Assembly: GCF_003129565.1 (NCBI RefSeq)
Contig: NZ_QETF01000019.1
Span: forward strand, 1 to 59,754
Reading direction: 5' to 3'
From: Salibaculum griseiflavum
GTDB lineage: Bacteria > Pseudomonadota > Alphaproteobacteria > Rhodobacterales > Rhodobacteraceae
Length of the DNA: 59,754 nucleotides
Made by a program: the position numbers and the translations under genes. The notes under the pieces were generated by a model. The model searched no databases, had not been told where the DNA came from, and worked only from the letters and a program-made list of their open reading frames with translations. Within the stretch, counting starts at the first letter, position 1, and each line of letters opens with the position of its first letter. Below, one piece after another: positions 38,175 to 46,937 of the stretch.

Positions 38175-39011
38175 ATGCTGAACTGGTTAACCGAAAACAA
38201 GCTGCCGATCGGCGCCTGGGCCGAGGCCGGCTTTGACTGGCTCGAACGGACGGGTCAGGTCTTTTTCGATTTCCTGTCGCTGGCCATGGAAGGCCTGATC
38301 GATGGCATCCTGTGGGTGCTGCAAACCCCGCACCCCTTGTTCATCATCGCTGCCTTCGTCGCCCTGACATGGGTGTTGCAGCGCAACTGGAAGACCTGCC
38401 TGTTCGTGGCTGCGGGGTTCCTGTTCATCCTCAACCAGGATTATTGGGAAGAAACAGCCGAAAGCCTGACGCTGGTGCTGTCGGCCTGCGTCGTCTGCAT
38501 GGCCATCGGCGTGCCCATCGGCATCGCCGCTGCCCACCGGCCGCGCCTTTATGCCTGGATGCGGCCCGTGCTGGACCTGATGCAGACCTTGCCCACCTTC
38601 GTCTACCTGATCCCGGCCATCGTCTTTTTCGGCATCGGCATGGTGCCCGGCCTGATCGCCACGGTGATCTTCGTGATCCCGGCCCCGATCCGCCTGACAC
38701 AGCTGGGCATCGCCTCGACCCCGCTGGCACTACTGGAGGCGGCGGACGCGTTTGGCGCCACGCCGCGACAAAAGTTGTGGAAGGTCGAACTGCCCTCGGC
38801 CCTGCCGCAGATCATGACCGGGCTGAACCAGACGATCATGCTGTCGCTGTCCATGGTGGTGATCGCCGCGCTGGTGGGCGCCGACGGGCTGGGCGTGCCC
38901 GTGGTGCGGGCATTGAATACGGTCGACACGGCCAAGGGGTTTGAAAGCGGGCTGGTGATCGTGATCGTCGCGATCATGCTGGACCGGATGCTACGGGTGG
39001 ACCGGAAATGA
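38175..39011 (+). CDS. choW: Choline ABC transporter, permease
   Basis: The 278-residue inner-membrane protein has about six hydrophobic helices and the permease-ATPase coupling loop EAADAFGATPRQKLWKVELPSALPQIMTG. It belongs to the ProW/OpuAB/ChoW group. MLNWLTENKLPIGAWAEAGFDWL at the N-terminus matches the amphipathic start of that group. GGAGG precedes the ATG. Its stop overlaps the choV start by four bases. Confidence 0.93.
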   Translation: MLNWLTENKLPIGAWAEAGFDWLERTGQVFFDFLSLAMEGLIDGILWVLQTPHPLFIIAAFVALTWVLQRNWKTCLFVAAGFLFILNQDYWEETAESLTLVLSACVVCMAIGVPIGIAAAHRPRLYAWMRPVLDLMQTLPTFVYLIPAIVFFGIGMVPGLIATVIFVIPAPIRLTQLGIASTPLALLEAADAFGATPRQKLWKVELPSALPQIMTGLNQTIMLSLSMVVIAALVGADGLGVPVVRALNTVDTAKGFESGLVIVIVAIMLDRMLRVDRK

Positions 39012-40009
39012 GCGCTGTAGAATTCGACAATGTCTCGATCGTTTTCGGAGAGTCCCCCGAGGCGGCCCTGCCGCTGATGGACGACGGGCAGGACCGCCAC
39101 AACATCCAGAAAGCCACTGGTCAGGTGCTGGGCGTGCACGACTGTTCGCTCGATGTGGAAGAGGGCGAGATCCTTGTCCTGATGGGCCTGTCAGGGTCCG
39201 GCAAGTCCACCCTGCTGCGCGCGGTAAACGGGCTGAACCCGGTGGTGCGCGGAGAAGTGCGGGTCGAGGAGGACGGCGAAAAGGTGAGCGTTACCCATGC
39301 CGACACGGCCACCCTGCGCCGCCTGCGCCGCAAGAAAATCGCCATGGTCTTTCAGCAATTCGGCCTGCTGCCCTGGCGCAGCGTGCGCGATAATGTTGGC
39401 TTCGGGCTGGAACTGGATGGCATGGAAAAGGCCGAGCGACAGGAAAAAGTCGAGGCGCAACTGGCGCTGGTCGGCCTGTCCGACCGGGCCGATGCACTGG
39501 TGGGTGAGCTTTCCGGCGGCATGCAGCAACGCGTCGGACTGGCCCGCGCCTTTGCCACGGATGCGCCGATCCTGTTGATGGACGAACCGTTTTCGGCGCT
39601 CGACCCGTTGATCCGCACCCGGTTGCAGGACGAGTTGCTGGACCTTCAGAAACGACTGGGCAAGACCATCATCTTCGTCAGCCACGACCTCGACGAGGCG
39701 TTCAAGATCGGCAACCGGATCGCCATCATGGAAGGCGGGCGGATCGTGCAATGCGGCACTCCGCGAGAGATCTTCTCGAACCCGGCGAATGATTACGTGG
39801 CCGATTTCGTGGCCAACATGAACCCATTGGGCGTGCTGCGCGCACGCGACGTGATGATCGACGGCACCGATGGGCCCGAGGTGGATGCCGAGGCGCCGCT
39901 TGCCGACCTGATCACCCGTCTGCAAGACACGCCAAGCCTGACCGTGACCGAACATGGCCAACCCATCGGCAAGGTCACGCAAGCCTCTGTGCTGGCGCGG
40001 ATCGGCTAG
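39008..40009 (+). CDS. choV: Choline ABC transporter, ATPase
   Basis: The 333 residues show Walker A GLSGSGKST (about 60-68), Q-loop MVFQQFGLLPWR, signature LSGGMQQRVGLARAF, Walker B ILLMDEPFSALDP and the H-loop FVSHDLDEAFKIG. The last 60 residues form a short regulatory tail rather than a complete CBS pair. An N-terminal extension with FGESPEAALPLMDDGQDR is typical of ChoV/ProV. It is translationally coupled to choW and completes the importer. Confidence 0.93.
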   Translation: MSAVEFDNVSIVFGESPEAALPLMDDGQDRHNIQKATGQVLGVHDCSLDVEEGEILVLMGLSGSGKSTLLRAVNGLNPVVRGEVRVEEDGEKVSVTHADTATLRRLRRKKIAMVFQQFGLLPWRSVRDNVGFGLELDGMEKAERQEKVEAQLALVGLSDRADALVGELSGGMQQRVGLARAFATDAPILLMDEPFSALDPLIRTRLQDELLDLQKRLGKTIIFVSHDLDEAFKIGNRIAIMEGGRIVQCGTPREIFSNPANDYVADFVANMNPLGVLRARDVMIDGTDGPEVDAEAPLADLITRLQDTPSLTVTEHGQPIGKVTQASVLARIG

Positions 40010-40018
40010 GCGGCGCGA

Positions 40019-40040
40019 AGAATTTTCTGGAGAATTCTTG
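40019..40040. terminator. Hairpin between convergent choV and soxG
   Basis: AAGAATT at 40019-40025 and AATTCTT at 40034-40040 form a perfect inverted repeat in the 35-base gap between two converging genes. The stem is A/T-rich and no long T run follows on either strand, so it is only a possible two-way terminator. Confidence 0.45.
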
Positions 40041-40044
40041 CCCG

Positions 40045-40584
40045 TCAGCCGCGCGCGGCCACGCCCTTGGCGGCATGGGTCAGCTCTTCGACAAGGGTTT
40101 CCGCCATCGAGCGGAACACCATGATCTGGAACGCGTTGGCCCCGGTCCGGGTTATACTGGCCGTCATGTGGCCCAGCAGGGATTTGACCGTGTGACCCCG
40201 CTTGAAAACCGCTGCCCGCAGATCCACGGGAACCAGGCGGGCCAGCACATCCTCGGCGGCCTCACCGGCGATCTCGACCACGCACCACGCATCGGATTGA
40301 TCCACGAAGGCCGCGCCCGGCAGGTCGGGGCAATCGGCGCCCATCAGAAGGGCCTCACCCTTTCCGACCCAGACCATGCGCGCGCCGGCCTTAGCCTCGC
40401 TACGCCCGGGCGCCGGAAATCCCACGCCCAAGGCCGTTTTCAAGGTCTCGGCAACCGCCTTCTGCTGCCCCTTGAAAGGCAGGATTGCCGTGATCCGTCC
40501 GGGTTCGACCTCGGCAATGGTGACCGCACCGATCGTCTGCGGCAGAAGCCCGGCACAGGGCGAAAGAGCAACAAGATTAGCCAC
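40045..40584 (-). CDS. soxG: Sarcosine oxidase gamma subunit
   Basis: SoxG is the small structural subunit of the heterotetrameric enzyme. The GTG at 40584 overlaps the soxA stop by eight bases and gives 179 residues starting VANLVALSPCAG. The core has VDQSDAWCVVEIAGEAAEDVLARLVPVDL and FKRGHTVKSLLGHMTASITRTG, a GcvT-like fold. A longer upstream frame lacks support because it lies inside soxA. Operon order B-D-A-G is the usual one. Confidence 0.9.
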   Translation of the reverse strand: MANLVALSPCAGLLPQTIGAVTIAEVEPGRITAILPFKGQQKAVAETLKTALGVGFPAPGRSEAKAGARMVWVGKGEALLMGADCPDLPGAAFVDQSDAWCVVEIAGEAAEDVLARLVPVDLRAAVFKRGHTVKSLLGHMTASITRTGANAFQIMVFRSMAETLVEELTHAAKGVAARG

Positions 40585-43507
40585 GGACGCGCCCCCCTTC
40601 CTTGTCAAAGAACACCGGATCGCAGACCTCGCACAGCGTCGTGACCCCGCGCAAGTGATCGACCAGCTTGATCGTTTCGCCATACCGCGCCCGGCCATTT
40701 GCCAGGAAGCCCAGCGCCAGGTCATGCCCGAGTGTCGGCGAGTGGCAGACACTTGTGACATAGCCATGATCGTTGGTTCGTACGGGCTGGGCACGTTCCT
40801 CGAACAGATGCGCCCCAGCGGTCAGTTGGCCTGCCGGATCGACGGGTTTCAGCCCCACAAGTTGTTCGCGGCTGTCCTCCAGAAGGCCCGGACGGCGCGA
40901 GGCGGATTGGCCGACGCAGTCCTTCTTCTTACTGACCATCCCCTCGAACCCGATATCAAAGGCCGTGGTCCGGCCATGAATCTCGGCATGGGTGATATGG
41001 CCCTTTTCGATCCGCATGACGTTCAGCGCTTCCATCCCGTAGGCGCCGCCGCCCATGGTTTCGGCCTGCGCCAGCAAGACGCGGTAGAGCGCCGCGCCAT
41101 AGCGGGCCGGCACCGCGATCTCGTAGGCATGTTCCCCCGAGAAGGAGATACGGAACAGCCGCCCATGCACGCCCATCACGTCGACCTCGCCACAGGCCAT
41201 GAAAGGCCAGGCCTCGGGGTCGATGCCCCCATCGACCACTGCATCCAGCAGCTCCCGCGATTTCGGCCCGGCCACGGCGAATTGCGCCCATTGTTCGGTG
41301 GCACTTGTGAACACCACGTCGAGATCGGGGCGCAGCGCCTGCGACACCCATTCCAGATGCCGCATGACAAGCCCCGCCGCCGCCGTGGTCGTGGTCATCA
41401 CGAAGTGGTTTTCCCCCATTCGCGCGGTGGTGCCATCATCCATGACATGGCCGTCCTCGCGCAGCATCAGACCATAGCGCACCCGGCCCACCTTCAGCGT
41501 GCTGAAGGTGTTGGTGTAGACGAAATCGAGGAAGGCCGCTGCATCGGAGCCCTGAATGTCGATCTTTCCAAGGGTGGAGACGTCGCAGATGCCCACGGCA
41601 TTGCGGACCATCTTGACCTCTCGGTTGCAAGCCTCCAGCCAGGTCTTTTCATCGGGTTTCGGGAAATAGCTTGGGCGATACCACAGACCCGCCTCGATCA
41701 TCGGCGCCCCGCGGTCGACACTGGCATGATGGCTGGTCGTCAGGCGTTTGGGCGCGAATCCCTCGCCCTGCGATCCCGCGCCCATCGCGGCGATGGAAAC
41801 CGGCGTATAGGGCGGGCGGAACGTGGTTGTTCCGGTTTCGGGAATGCTACGGCCCGTGGCATCGGCCAGCACGGCCAGGGCGGCCACGTTGGAATTCTTG
41901 CCCTGATCGGTCGCCATGCCCTGCGTCGTGTAGCGCTTCATATGCTCGACCGAGCGGAAGTTTTCCTGCGCCGCGAGCCGCACATCCTTCACATGCACGT
42001 CGTTCTGGAAGTCGAGCCACTTGCGGCCCTTTCCTTCGACCGCCCACAATTCCTCGATGCGATAGGGGCGATCCTCGGCGTCGGGCACGGCATTGTCCGC
42101 CGGCGTCCGCCCCAGTTCCGAGAGGACATCCCCGGCCACCCGCACCCCATCGGCGAGGCAGGCCGCGGTCGAGAATTGCCCGCGCGCGGCCCCGGCCACG
42201 GTGAGGCCCGGCACCATCCCGTCGCGCGGCAGGAAGCTGAGCGTTTCGGCATCCCATTCCGGGCGGCCATTCATGTGGCAGGTCAGGTGCACCGAGGGGT
42301 TCCAGCCCCCCGACATGGCAAGGCAATCGGCGGCAACCCGGACCCGGCCGGATCCGGTGTCGACGGTCAGGCTTTCGAGCCCCTTCCGGCCCTTGGTTCC
42401 GATGACCTGCGCCCCGGCATGCAAGGGATAATCGCCCAAAGCCTGCGCCCCGGCGCGGCTGTCGATCACCGCCGCCACCTCGATGCCCGCATCCATCAGG
42501 TCCAGTGCGGTCCGGTGTGCCCCGTCATTGTTAGCGAAAAGGGCAACCTTTCGGCCCGCCACGACACCCCAGCGGTTGAGATAGGCACGCACGGCCCCGG
42601 CGGTCATGATGCCCGGGCGGTCATTGTTGGGAAAGGCCACGGGCCGTTCCAGCGCCCCGGCACACAGGATCGCGCGGCTGGCGGCGATGCGCCAGAAACA
42701 TTCCAGCGGCTTGCCGGGCTGGTGCGGATGGTGCTGACCCACCCGTTCCAGCGCGCCGTAAGTGCCCTGGTCATAGGCGCCGGTCACCGCGGTCCGCGGC
42801 ATCAGGCGCACGTTCTCCATGGCCGCGAGTTCGGCCGCGACCTCGGCCGCCCAGACTGGGCCGGGCTTGCCGTCAACCTCTTGCGTTTCGGCCAGAAGGC
42901 GGCCGCCCATCTGGCTGTCTTCATCGGCAAGGATCACATCCGCCCCGGCCCGGGCCGCGGTCAGCGCCGCCATCAACCCCGCCGGGCCCGCCCCGATCAC
43001 CAGCACATCGCAGAAGGCATAGGCCTTCTCATAGCTGTCTTCGTTGGTCAGGCCCGACAGGGCACCCAGACCTGCGGCGCGGCGGATGATGGGTTCGTAA
43101 AGCTTTTCCCAAAAACTCTTGGGCCACATGAACGTCTTGTAATAGAACCCCGCCCCCAGGAAGGGCGACATCAGGTCATTGACCGCCATCAGGTCGAAAT
43201 TGACCGAGGGGAACGCATTCTGGCTGCGCGCCTCCAGCCCCTCGTACAGTTCCTGAACCGTGGCGCGCACGTTCGGATCCTGCTGCGGGCCATGGCCGAT
43301 GGTGACCAGCGCGTTGGGTTCCTCGGACCCGGCGGTCAGGATGCCGCGCGGCCGGTGATACTTGAAAGACCGCGCCACGACCCGCTTGTCATTGGCGATC
43401 AGGGCCGCGGCGAGCGTATCGCCCTCGCGCCCGGTCAGCCGTTCGCCGTCAAAGGTGAACGGAACCGAGGTGTTCGTCTGGTAAAGGCCGCGCCCCTCGA
43501 TCCTCAT
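40577..43507 (-). CDS. soxA: Sarcosine oxidase alpha subunit
   Basis: SoxA binds NAD and tetrahydrofolate in the enzyme that turns sarcosine into glycine, formaldehyde/methylene-THF and peroxide. The ATG at 43507 gives 976 residues: an N-terminal 2Fe-2S-like fold without cluster (TFDGERLTGREGDTLAAALIAN), a FAD/NAD domain with VLVIGAGPAGLMAALTAARAG (about 170-190), and a C-terminal aminomethyltransferase (GcvT) half with CDVSTLGKIDIQGSDAAAFLD. The start overlaps soxD by four bases. A longer start at 43606 would run deep into soxD. Confidence 0.95.
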   Translation of the reverse strand: MRIEGRGLYQTNTSVPFTFDGERLTGREGDTLAAALIANDKRVVARSFKYHRPRGILTAGSEEPNALVTIGHGPQQDPNVRATVQELYEGLEARSQNAFPSVNFDLMAVNDLMSPFLGAGFYYKTFMWPKSFWEKLYEPIIRRAAGLGALSGLTNEDSYEKAYAFCDVLVIGAGPAGLMAALTAARAGADVILADEDSQMGGRLLAETQEVDGKPGPVWAAEVAAELAAMENVRLMPRTAVTGAYDQGTYGALERVGQHHPHQPGKPLECFWRIAASRAILCAGALERPVAFPNNDRPGIMTAGAVRAYLNRWGVVAGRKVALFANNDGAHRTALDLMDAGIEVAAVIDSRAGAQALGDYPLHAGAQVIGTKGRKGLESLTVDTGSGRVRVAADCLAMSGGWNPSVHLTCHMNGRPEWDAETLSFLPRDGMVPGLTVAGAARGQFSTAACLADGVRVAGDVLSELGRTPADNAVPDAEDRPYRIEELWAVEGKGRKWLDFQNDVHVKDVRLAAQENFRSVEHMKRYTTQGMATDQGKNSNVAALAVLADATGRSIPETGTTTFRPPYTPVSIAAMGAGSQGEGFAPKRLTTSHHASVDRGAPMIEAGLWYRPSYFPKPDEKTWLEACNREVKMVRNAVGICDVSTLGKIDIQGSDAAAFLDFVYTNTFSTLKVGRVRYGLMLREDGHVMDDGTTARMGENHFVMTTTTAAAGLVMRHLEWVSQALRPDLDVVFTSATEQWAQFAVAGPKSRELLDAVVDGGIDPEAWPFMACGEVDVMGVHGRLFRISFSGEHAYEIAVPARYGAALYRVLLAQAETMGGGAYGMEALNVMRIEKGHITHAEIHGRTTAFDIGFEGMVSKKKDCVGQSASRRPGLLEDSREQLVGLKPVDPAGQLTAGAHLFEERAQPVRTNDHGYVTSVCHSPTLGHDLALGFLANGRARYGETIKLVDHLRGVTTLCEVCDPVFFDKEGGRVRG

Positions 43508-43767
43508 GATGCCACCTTCTCGGCCAGTTCGGCGCCCATGACCTCGTGCGTGGCGGTGTTGCGCGTCACCACCAGCCAGGCCCCGCAACCGGCCTCGTGA
43601 AACCACAGGTCGCGGGTTTCGCCGCAGGGATTGTCGCGATTGTGCAGGTAGTCGTCCCAGGCGGCGTCGCCCGCATCGGGGGCCGGGCGGTGCAACAGCT
43701 CTGCCGCGCCCTGGTAATAGAATTCGCGCCGGTCACGGGTGCCGCAGATGGGGCAAGGGATGCGCAT
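43504..43767 (-). CDS. soxD: Sarcosine oxidase delta subunit
   Basis: SoxD is an 87-residue zinc-binding subunit. C5-P-I-C8 at the N-terminus and H57-x3-C61 (HEAGC) match the zinc site of known SoxD structures; DNPCGETRDLWFHEAGCG is the family signature. It starts nine bases after soxB and overlaps soxA by four bases, so the three are coupled. No alternative assignment is likely. Confidence 0.95.
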   Translation of the reverse strand: MRIPCPICGTRDRREFYYQGAAELLHRPAPDAGDAAWDDYLHNRDNPCGETRDLWFHEAGCGAWLVVTRNTATHEVMGAELAEKVAS

Positions 43768-43776
43768 GTCGTGTCC

Positions 43777-45030
43777 TTAATGCAGGTTGTGCTGAGAGCC
43801 GGTGCCCTCTTCATCCATCAGGCCGCGCCCGGTGCGGAACCGGTCCAGCCGGAATTTCGCCGCCGGCTCGTGATGGCGTCCGGTGGCCATCAGATGGGCG
43901 AAGGAAAAGCCCGATCCCGGCACCGCCTTGAAGCCGCCATAGCACCAGCCGCAATCTATAAAGAGACCTTCGGTCCCGGTCTTGTCGATGATCGGGCTGC
44001 CATCGGGCGTCATGTCCATGATCCCGCCCCAGCTGCGCAGCACCTTGGCCTTGCCGATGGCGGGCATCAGGGTCATGGCCGCATCCATCACGTGCTCGGC
44101 CATGGGCAGGTTGCCGCGGCTGGCGTAAGAGCTGTAGAAGTCCAGATCGCCGCCAAAGACCAGCCCGCCCTTGTCGGACTGGCTGATATAGAAATGGCCC
44201 ATCCCGAAGCTGACCACATGGTCGATGATCGGCTTGAGCCCCTCGGTCACGAAGGCCTGCAGGATATGGCTTTCGATGGGCAGGCGCATGCCGGCCATTT
44301 CCGCCACCTGCCCCGAGCGACCCGCGACGACGATCCCAACCTTCTTGGCCCGGATCGCGCCGCGCGTGGTCTGAACGCCGGTGACCTTGCCGTTCTGGAT
44401 GTCGATCCCCGTGACCTCGCAATTCTGGATCAGGTCGACGCCGCGCTGGTCGGCGCCACGGGCATAGCCCCAGGCCACGGCATCATGCCGGGCGGTGCCC
44501 CCGCGCGGGTGATAGAGCCCGCCATAGATGGGAAAGCGCACATTGTCGAAATCGAGGTAGGGCAGATGCTCGCGCACCCCGTCGCGATCCAGCAGGATCG
44601 CATCGTCGCCCTGGTTGACCATGGCGTTACCGCGCCGGGCAAAAGCGTCGCGCTGGCCGTCGGAATGGAACAGGTTGATCAGGCCGCGCTGCGAATGCAT
44701 CACGTTGTAGTTGAGGTCTTGCTCAAGGCTTTCCCACAGCTTGAGCGAATGGCTGTAGAACTCCGAATTGCCGGGCAGGAAGTAGTTGGCCCGCACGATC
44801 GTGGTGTTCCGCCCCACATTGCCGCCGCCGATATAGCCTTTCTCCAGGACGGCCACGTTGGTCAGCCCGTGTTCCTTGGCCAGGTAATAGGCGGTGGACA
44901 GGCCATGTCCGCCGCCACCGATGATGACGATGTCATATTCCGGCCTGGGGTCGGGATCGCGCCAGACGGGTTTCCAGCCCTTGTGGCCCAAAAGCCCTTC
45001 CTTGAGAACGCGGAACCCTGAATAGCCCAT
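43777..45030 (-). CDS. soxB: Sarcosine oxidase beta subunit
   Basis: SoxB carries the FAD and covalent FMN and performs the amine oxidation. The 417 residues have the N-terminal YSGFRVLKEGLLGHKGW, FAD loop IIGGGGHGLSTAYYLAKEHG (about 33-52), RGLINLFHSD and the C-terminal DCGWCYGGFKAVPGSG FAD-end motif. AGGGGAGG lies upstream of the ATG at 45030. It is the first gene of soxBDAG; the promoter must lie in the 119 bases between it and the glutamate dehydrogenase stop, or transcription continues from the latter. Confidence 0.95.
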   Translation of the reverse strand: MGYSGFRVLKEGLLGHKGWKPVWRDPDPRPEYDIVIIGGGGHGLSTAYYLAKEHGLTNVAVLEKGYIGGGNVGRNTTIVRANYFLPGNSEFYSHSLKLWESLEQDLNYNVMHSQRGLINLFHSDGQRDAFARRGNAMVNQGDDAILLDRDGVREHLPYLDFDNVRFPIYGGLYHPRGGTARHDAVAWGYARGADQRGVDLIQNCEVTGIDIQNGKVTGVQTTRGAIRAKKVGIVVAGRSGQVAEMAGMRLPIESHILQAFVTEGLKPIIDHVVSFGMGHFYISQSDKGGLVFGGDLDFYSSYASRGNLPMAEHVMDAAMTLMPAIGKAKVLRSWGGIMDMTPDGSPIIDKTGTEGLFIDCGWCYGGFKAVPGSGFSFAHLMATGRHHEPAAKFRLDRFRTGRGLMDEEGTGSQHNLH

Positions 45031-45149
45031 GATGCGTGGCCTCCCCTGCTTGGGGCGACCCTAGCAAGTGGCGCGGGCCGCGCAACGGTGCTTTTCGACA
45101 AATACCGGCCAGCCCGCGACAGATGCCGCGCGCCGGCCTTTGGAGGGCG

Positions 45150-46586
45150 CTAGAGTCCCTTGGCTGCGTAGCTCTTGGCGACGCGTTCGATCGCCGTGAT
45201 GAAACCGGCGGTGCGCAGGTCATTGACGTCACTGCGCCCGTGCCATTTTTCGCGCATGGCCTGGAACGCCGTGCGCATCGTATCGTCCAGGCCCGAGCGG
45301 ACCAGTTCCAATTCGTCCGCCCCGCGCATGTATTTGCGCTTGAAATCGGGGGACATGGACCAGGCATCGCCCATCTTGTCGTCCAGCCGTTCCAGTTCAC
45401 GAACAATGAGTTCGTGGCGCGCCTCTTCCTGGCGGCGCTGCATCCGGCCGAACCGGATATGGGACAGGTTCTTGACCCATTCGAAATAGGACACGGTCAC
45501 ACCGCCGGCATTTGCATAGAGGTCGGGAATGATCACGGTGCCCTTTTCGCGCAGCACGTCATCGGCCCCTGCGGTCACCGGGCCGTTCGCGGCCTCGATG
45601 ATCAGCGGCGCCTTGATGCGCGGGGCATTCTGCAGGTTGATCACCCCTTCCAGGGCGGCCGGGATCAGGATGTCGCAATCCGCCTCTAGCACCTTGTTGC
45701 CATCGGCATGATGGGTGGCGTCGGGGTAGTTCGAGACGCCGCCATGTTTCATGATCCACTGACGCACGGTTTCCACGTCGATACCCGCTTCGTTCAGCAG
45801 CGCGCCGTCGCGTTCGATGATGCCGATGACCTTGCAGCCGTCCTCCTCGGACAGGAACTTGGCCGCATGATACCCGACATTGCCGAGGCCCTGAACGATC
45901 ACGCGCTTGCCGTCCAACGAACCCGACAAGCCCGCCTTCTTGACGTCCTCGGGTTCACGGAAAAACTCGCGCAGGGCGTATTCCACACCGCGGCCCGTGG
46001 CCTCGACCCGGCCCTGGATGCCACCCGCGTGCGGCGGCTTGCCGGTGACACAGGCGGCGGCGTTGATATCGGTGGTGTTCATGCGGCGATACTGGTCGGC
46101 GATCCAGGCCATTTCGCGCTCGCCGGTGCCCATGTCGGGGGCGGGCACGTTCTGGGAGGGGTTGATCAGGTCGCGCTTGGCCAGTTCATAGGCGAAGCGG
46201 CGGGTGATCTGTTCGAGCTCGTGTTCTTCCCACTTGGTCGGATCGACACAGAGCCCGCCCTTGGACCCGCCAAACGGCGTTTCGACAAGGGCGCACTTGT
46301 AGGTCATCAGCGCCGCCAGCGCCTCGACCTCGTCCTGGTCAACGGCCAGGGCATAGCGAATGCCGCCCTTGACCGGTTCCATGTGCTCCGAATGCACCGA
46401 GCGATAGCCCGTGAAGGTCTCGACCTTGCCCCGTAGCCGCACGCCGAACCGCACCGTGTAGGTGGCATTGCAGACGCGGATTTTCTCTTCCAAGCCGGGC
46501 GGAAGGTCCATCAGGGCCACGGCGCGGTTGTACATGATGTCCACGCTCTCGCGGAATGTCGGCTCGTTCTGGGGCATTACGTTCAT
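45150..46586 (-). CDS. gdhA: Glu/Leu/Phe/Val-family dehydrogenase, probably glutamate dehydrogenase
   Basis: The 478-residue protein interconverts glutamate and 2-oxoglutarate with NAD(P) in the likely reading. It shows the substrate region EPVKGGIRYA with the catalytic lysine neighbourhood KCALVETPFGGSKGG, the PAPDMGTGEREMAWIADQYRR stretch and the Rossmann motif VQGLGNVGYHAAKFL. Length is about 30 longer than typical bacterial GDH, mainly at the C-terminus. A leucine or valine dehydrogenase is shorter (about 360), which favours GDH. A perfect hairpin lies 31 bases upstream of the start. Confidence 0.9.
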   Translation of the reverse strand: MNVMPQNEPTFRESVDIMYNRAVALMDLPPGLEEKIRVCNATYTVRFGVRLRGKVETFTGYRSVHSEHMEPVKGGIRYALAVDQDEVEALAALMTYKCALVETPFGGSKGGLCVDPTKWEEHELEQITRRFAYELAKRDLINPSQNVPAPDMGTGEREMAWIADQYRRMNTTDINAAACVTGKPPHAGGIQGRVEATGRGVEYALREFFREPEDVKKAGLSGSLDGKRVIVQGLGNVGYHAAKFLSEEDGCKVIGIIERDGALLNEAGIDVETVRQWIMKHGGVSNYPDATHHADGNKVLEADCDILIPAALEGVINLQNAPRIKAPLIIEAANGPVTAGADDVLREKGTVIIPDLYANAGGVTVSYFEWVKNLSHIRFGRMQRRQEEARHELIVRELERLDDKMGDAWSMSPDFKRKYMRGADELELVRSGLDDTMRTAFQAMREKWHGRSDVNDLRTAGFITAIERVAKSYAAKGL

Positions 46587-46937
46587 GATCTTTGACCTTC
46601 CTTGTAGGGGCCCGGTTCGGGCAAATGGCGTTCTTGCGACGCCTTTTGCCCGACCTTAACGCCGATTCGCCCGGTTTTTGAACAATTCGTTGGTTTGGAG
46701 TGGGATGGCGTGCCAATCAGCGCCCGAGCTTGGGATAAGTGCCCCGCCGCATCGCGCCATTGGCCCGAAAGCGGCAACAGATCATCACAAATCCCGTGCA
46801 TCGTTTCGCCCCCGTCGCCAGTTAGTCGATTTGCGTCCAGCCTTCGCCTCATTTTCGCCACCTAGACCTGATGTCTTGCCCTCGGGGAAATGCGCCTCGG
46901 CCGAGGTGCGCAGAGTGAACGTGGGAAAGGTTGACCG
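46587..46937. promoter_or_regulatory. 351-base divergent region between gdhA and the Tad triad
   Basis: It must contain promoters for both directions. A hairpin (46617-46653) lies on the gdhA side and a perfect dyad CCTCGG-CCGAGG with TGCGC/TGCGCA flanks at 46891-46912 on the tadG-like side. The middle shows no gene. A GGGAAAGG site precedes the start at 46938. Confidence 0.5.
46617..46653 (-). promoter_or_regulatory. Leader hairpin upstream of gdhA
   Basis: TCGGGCAAA at 46617-46625 and TTTGCCCGA at 46645-46653 pair perfectly, followed inward by GGCGT/ACGCC after one T-T mismatch and a seven-base loop. No T run follows on either strand. Its position just upstream of the ribosome-binding site suggests an effect on gdhA translation or message stability, or a protein-binding site. 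Confidence 0.55.

Noticed and set aside
40376-43600. A 1074-residue plus-strand frame opposite soxA
   Set aside because: Shadow of a highly GC-biased gene; no start signal or domain.
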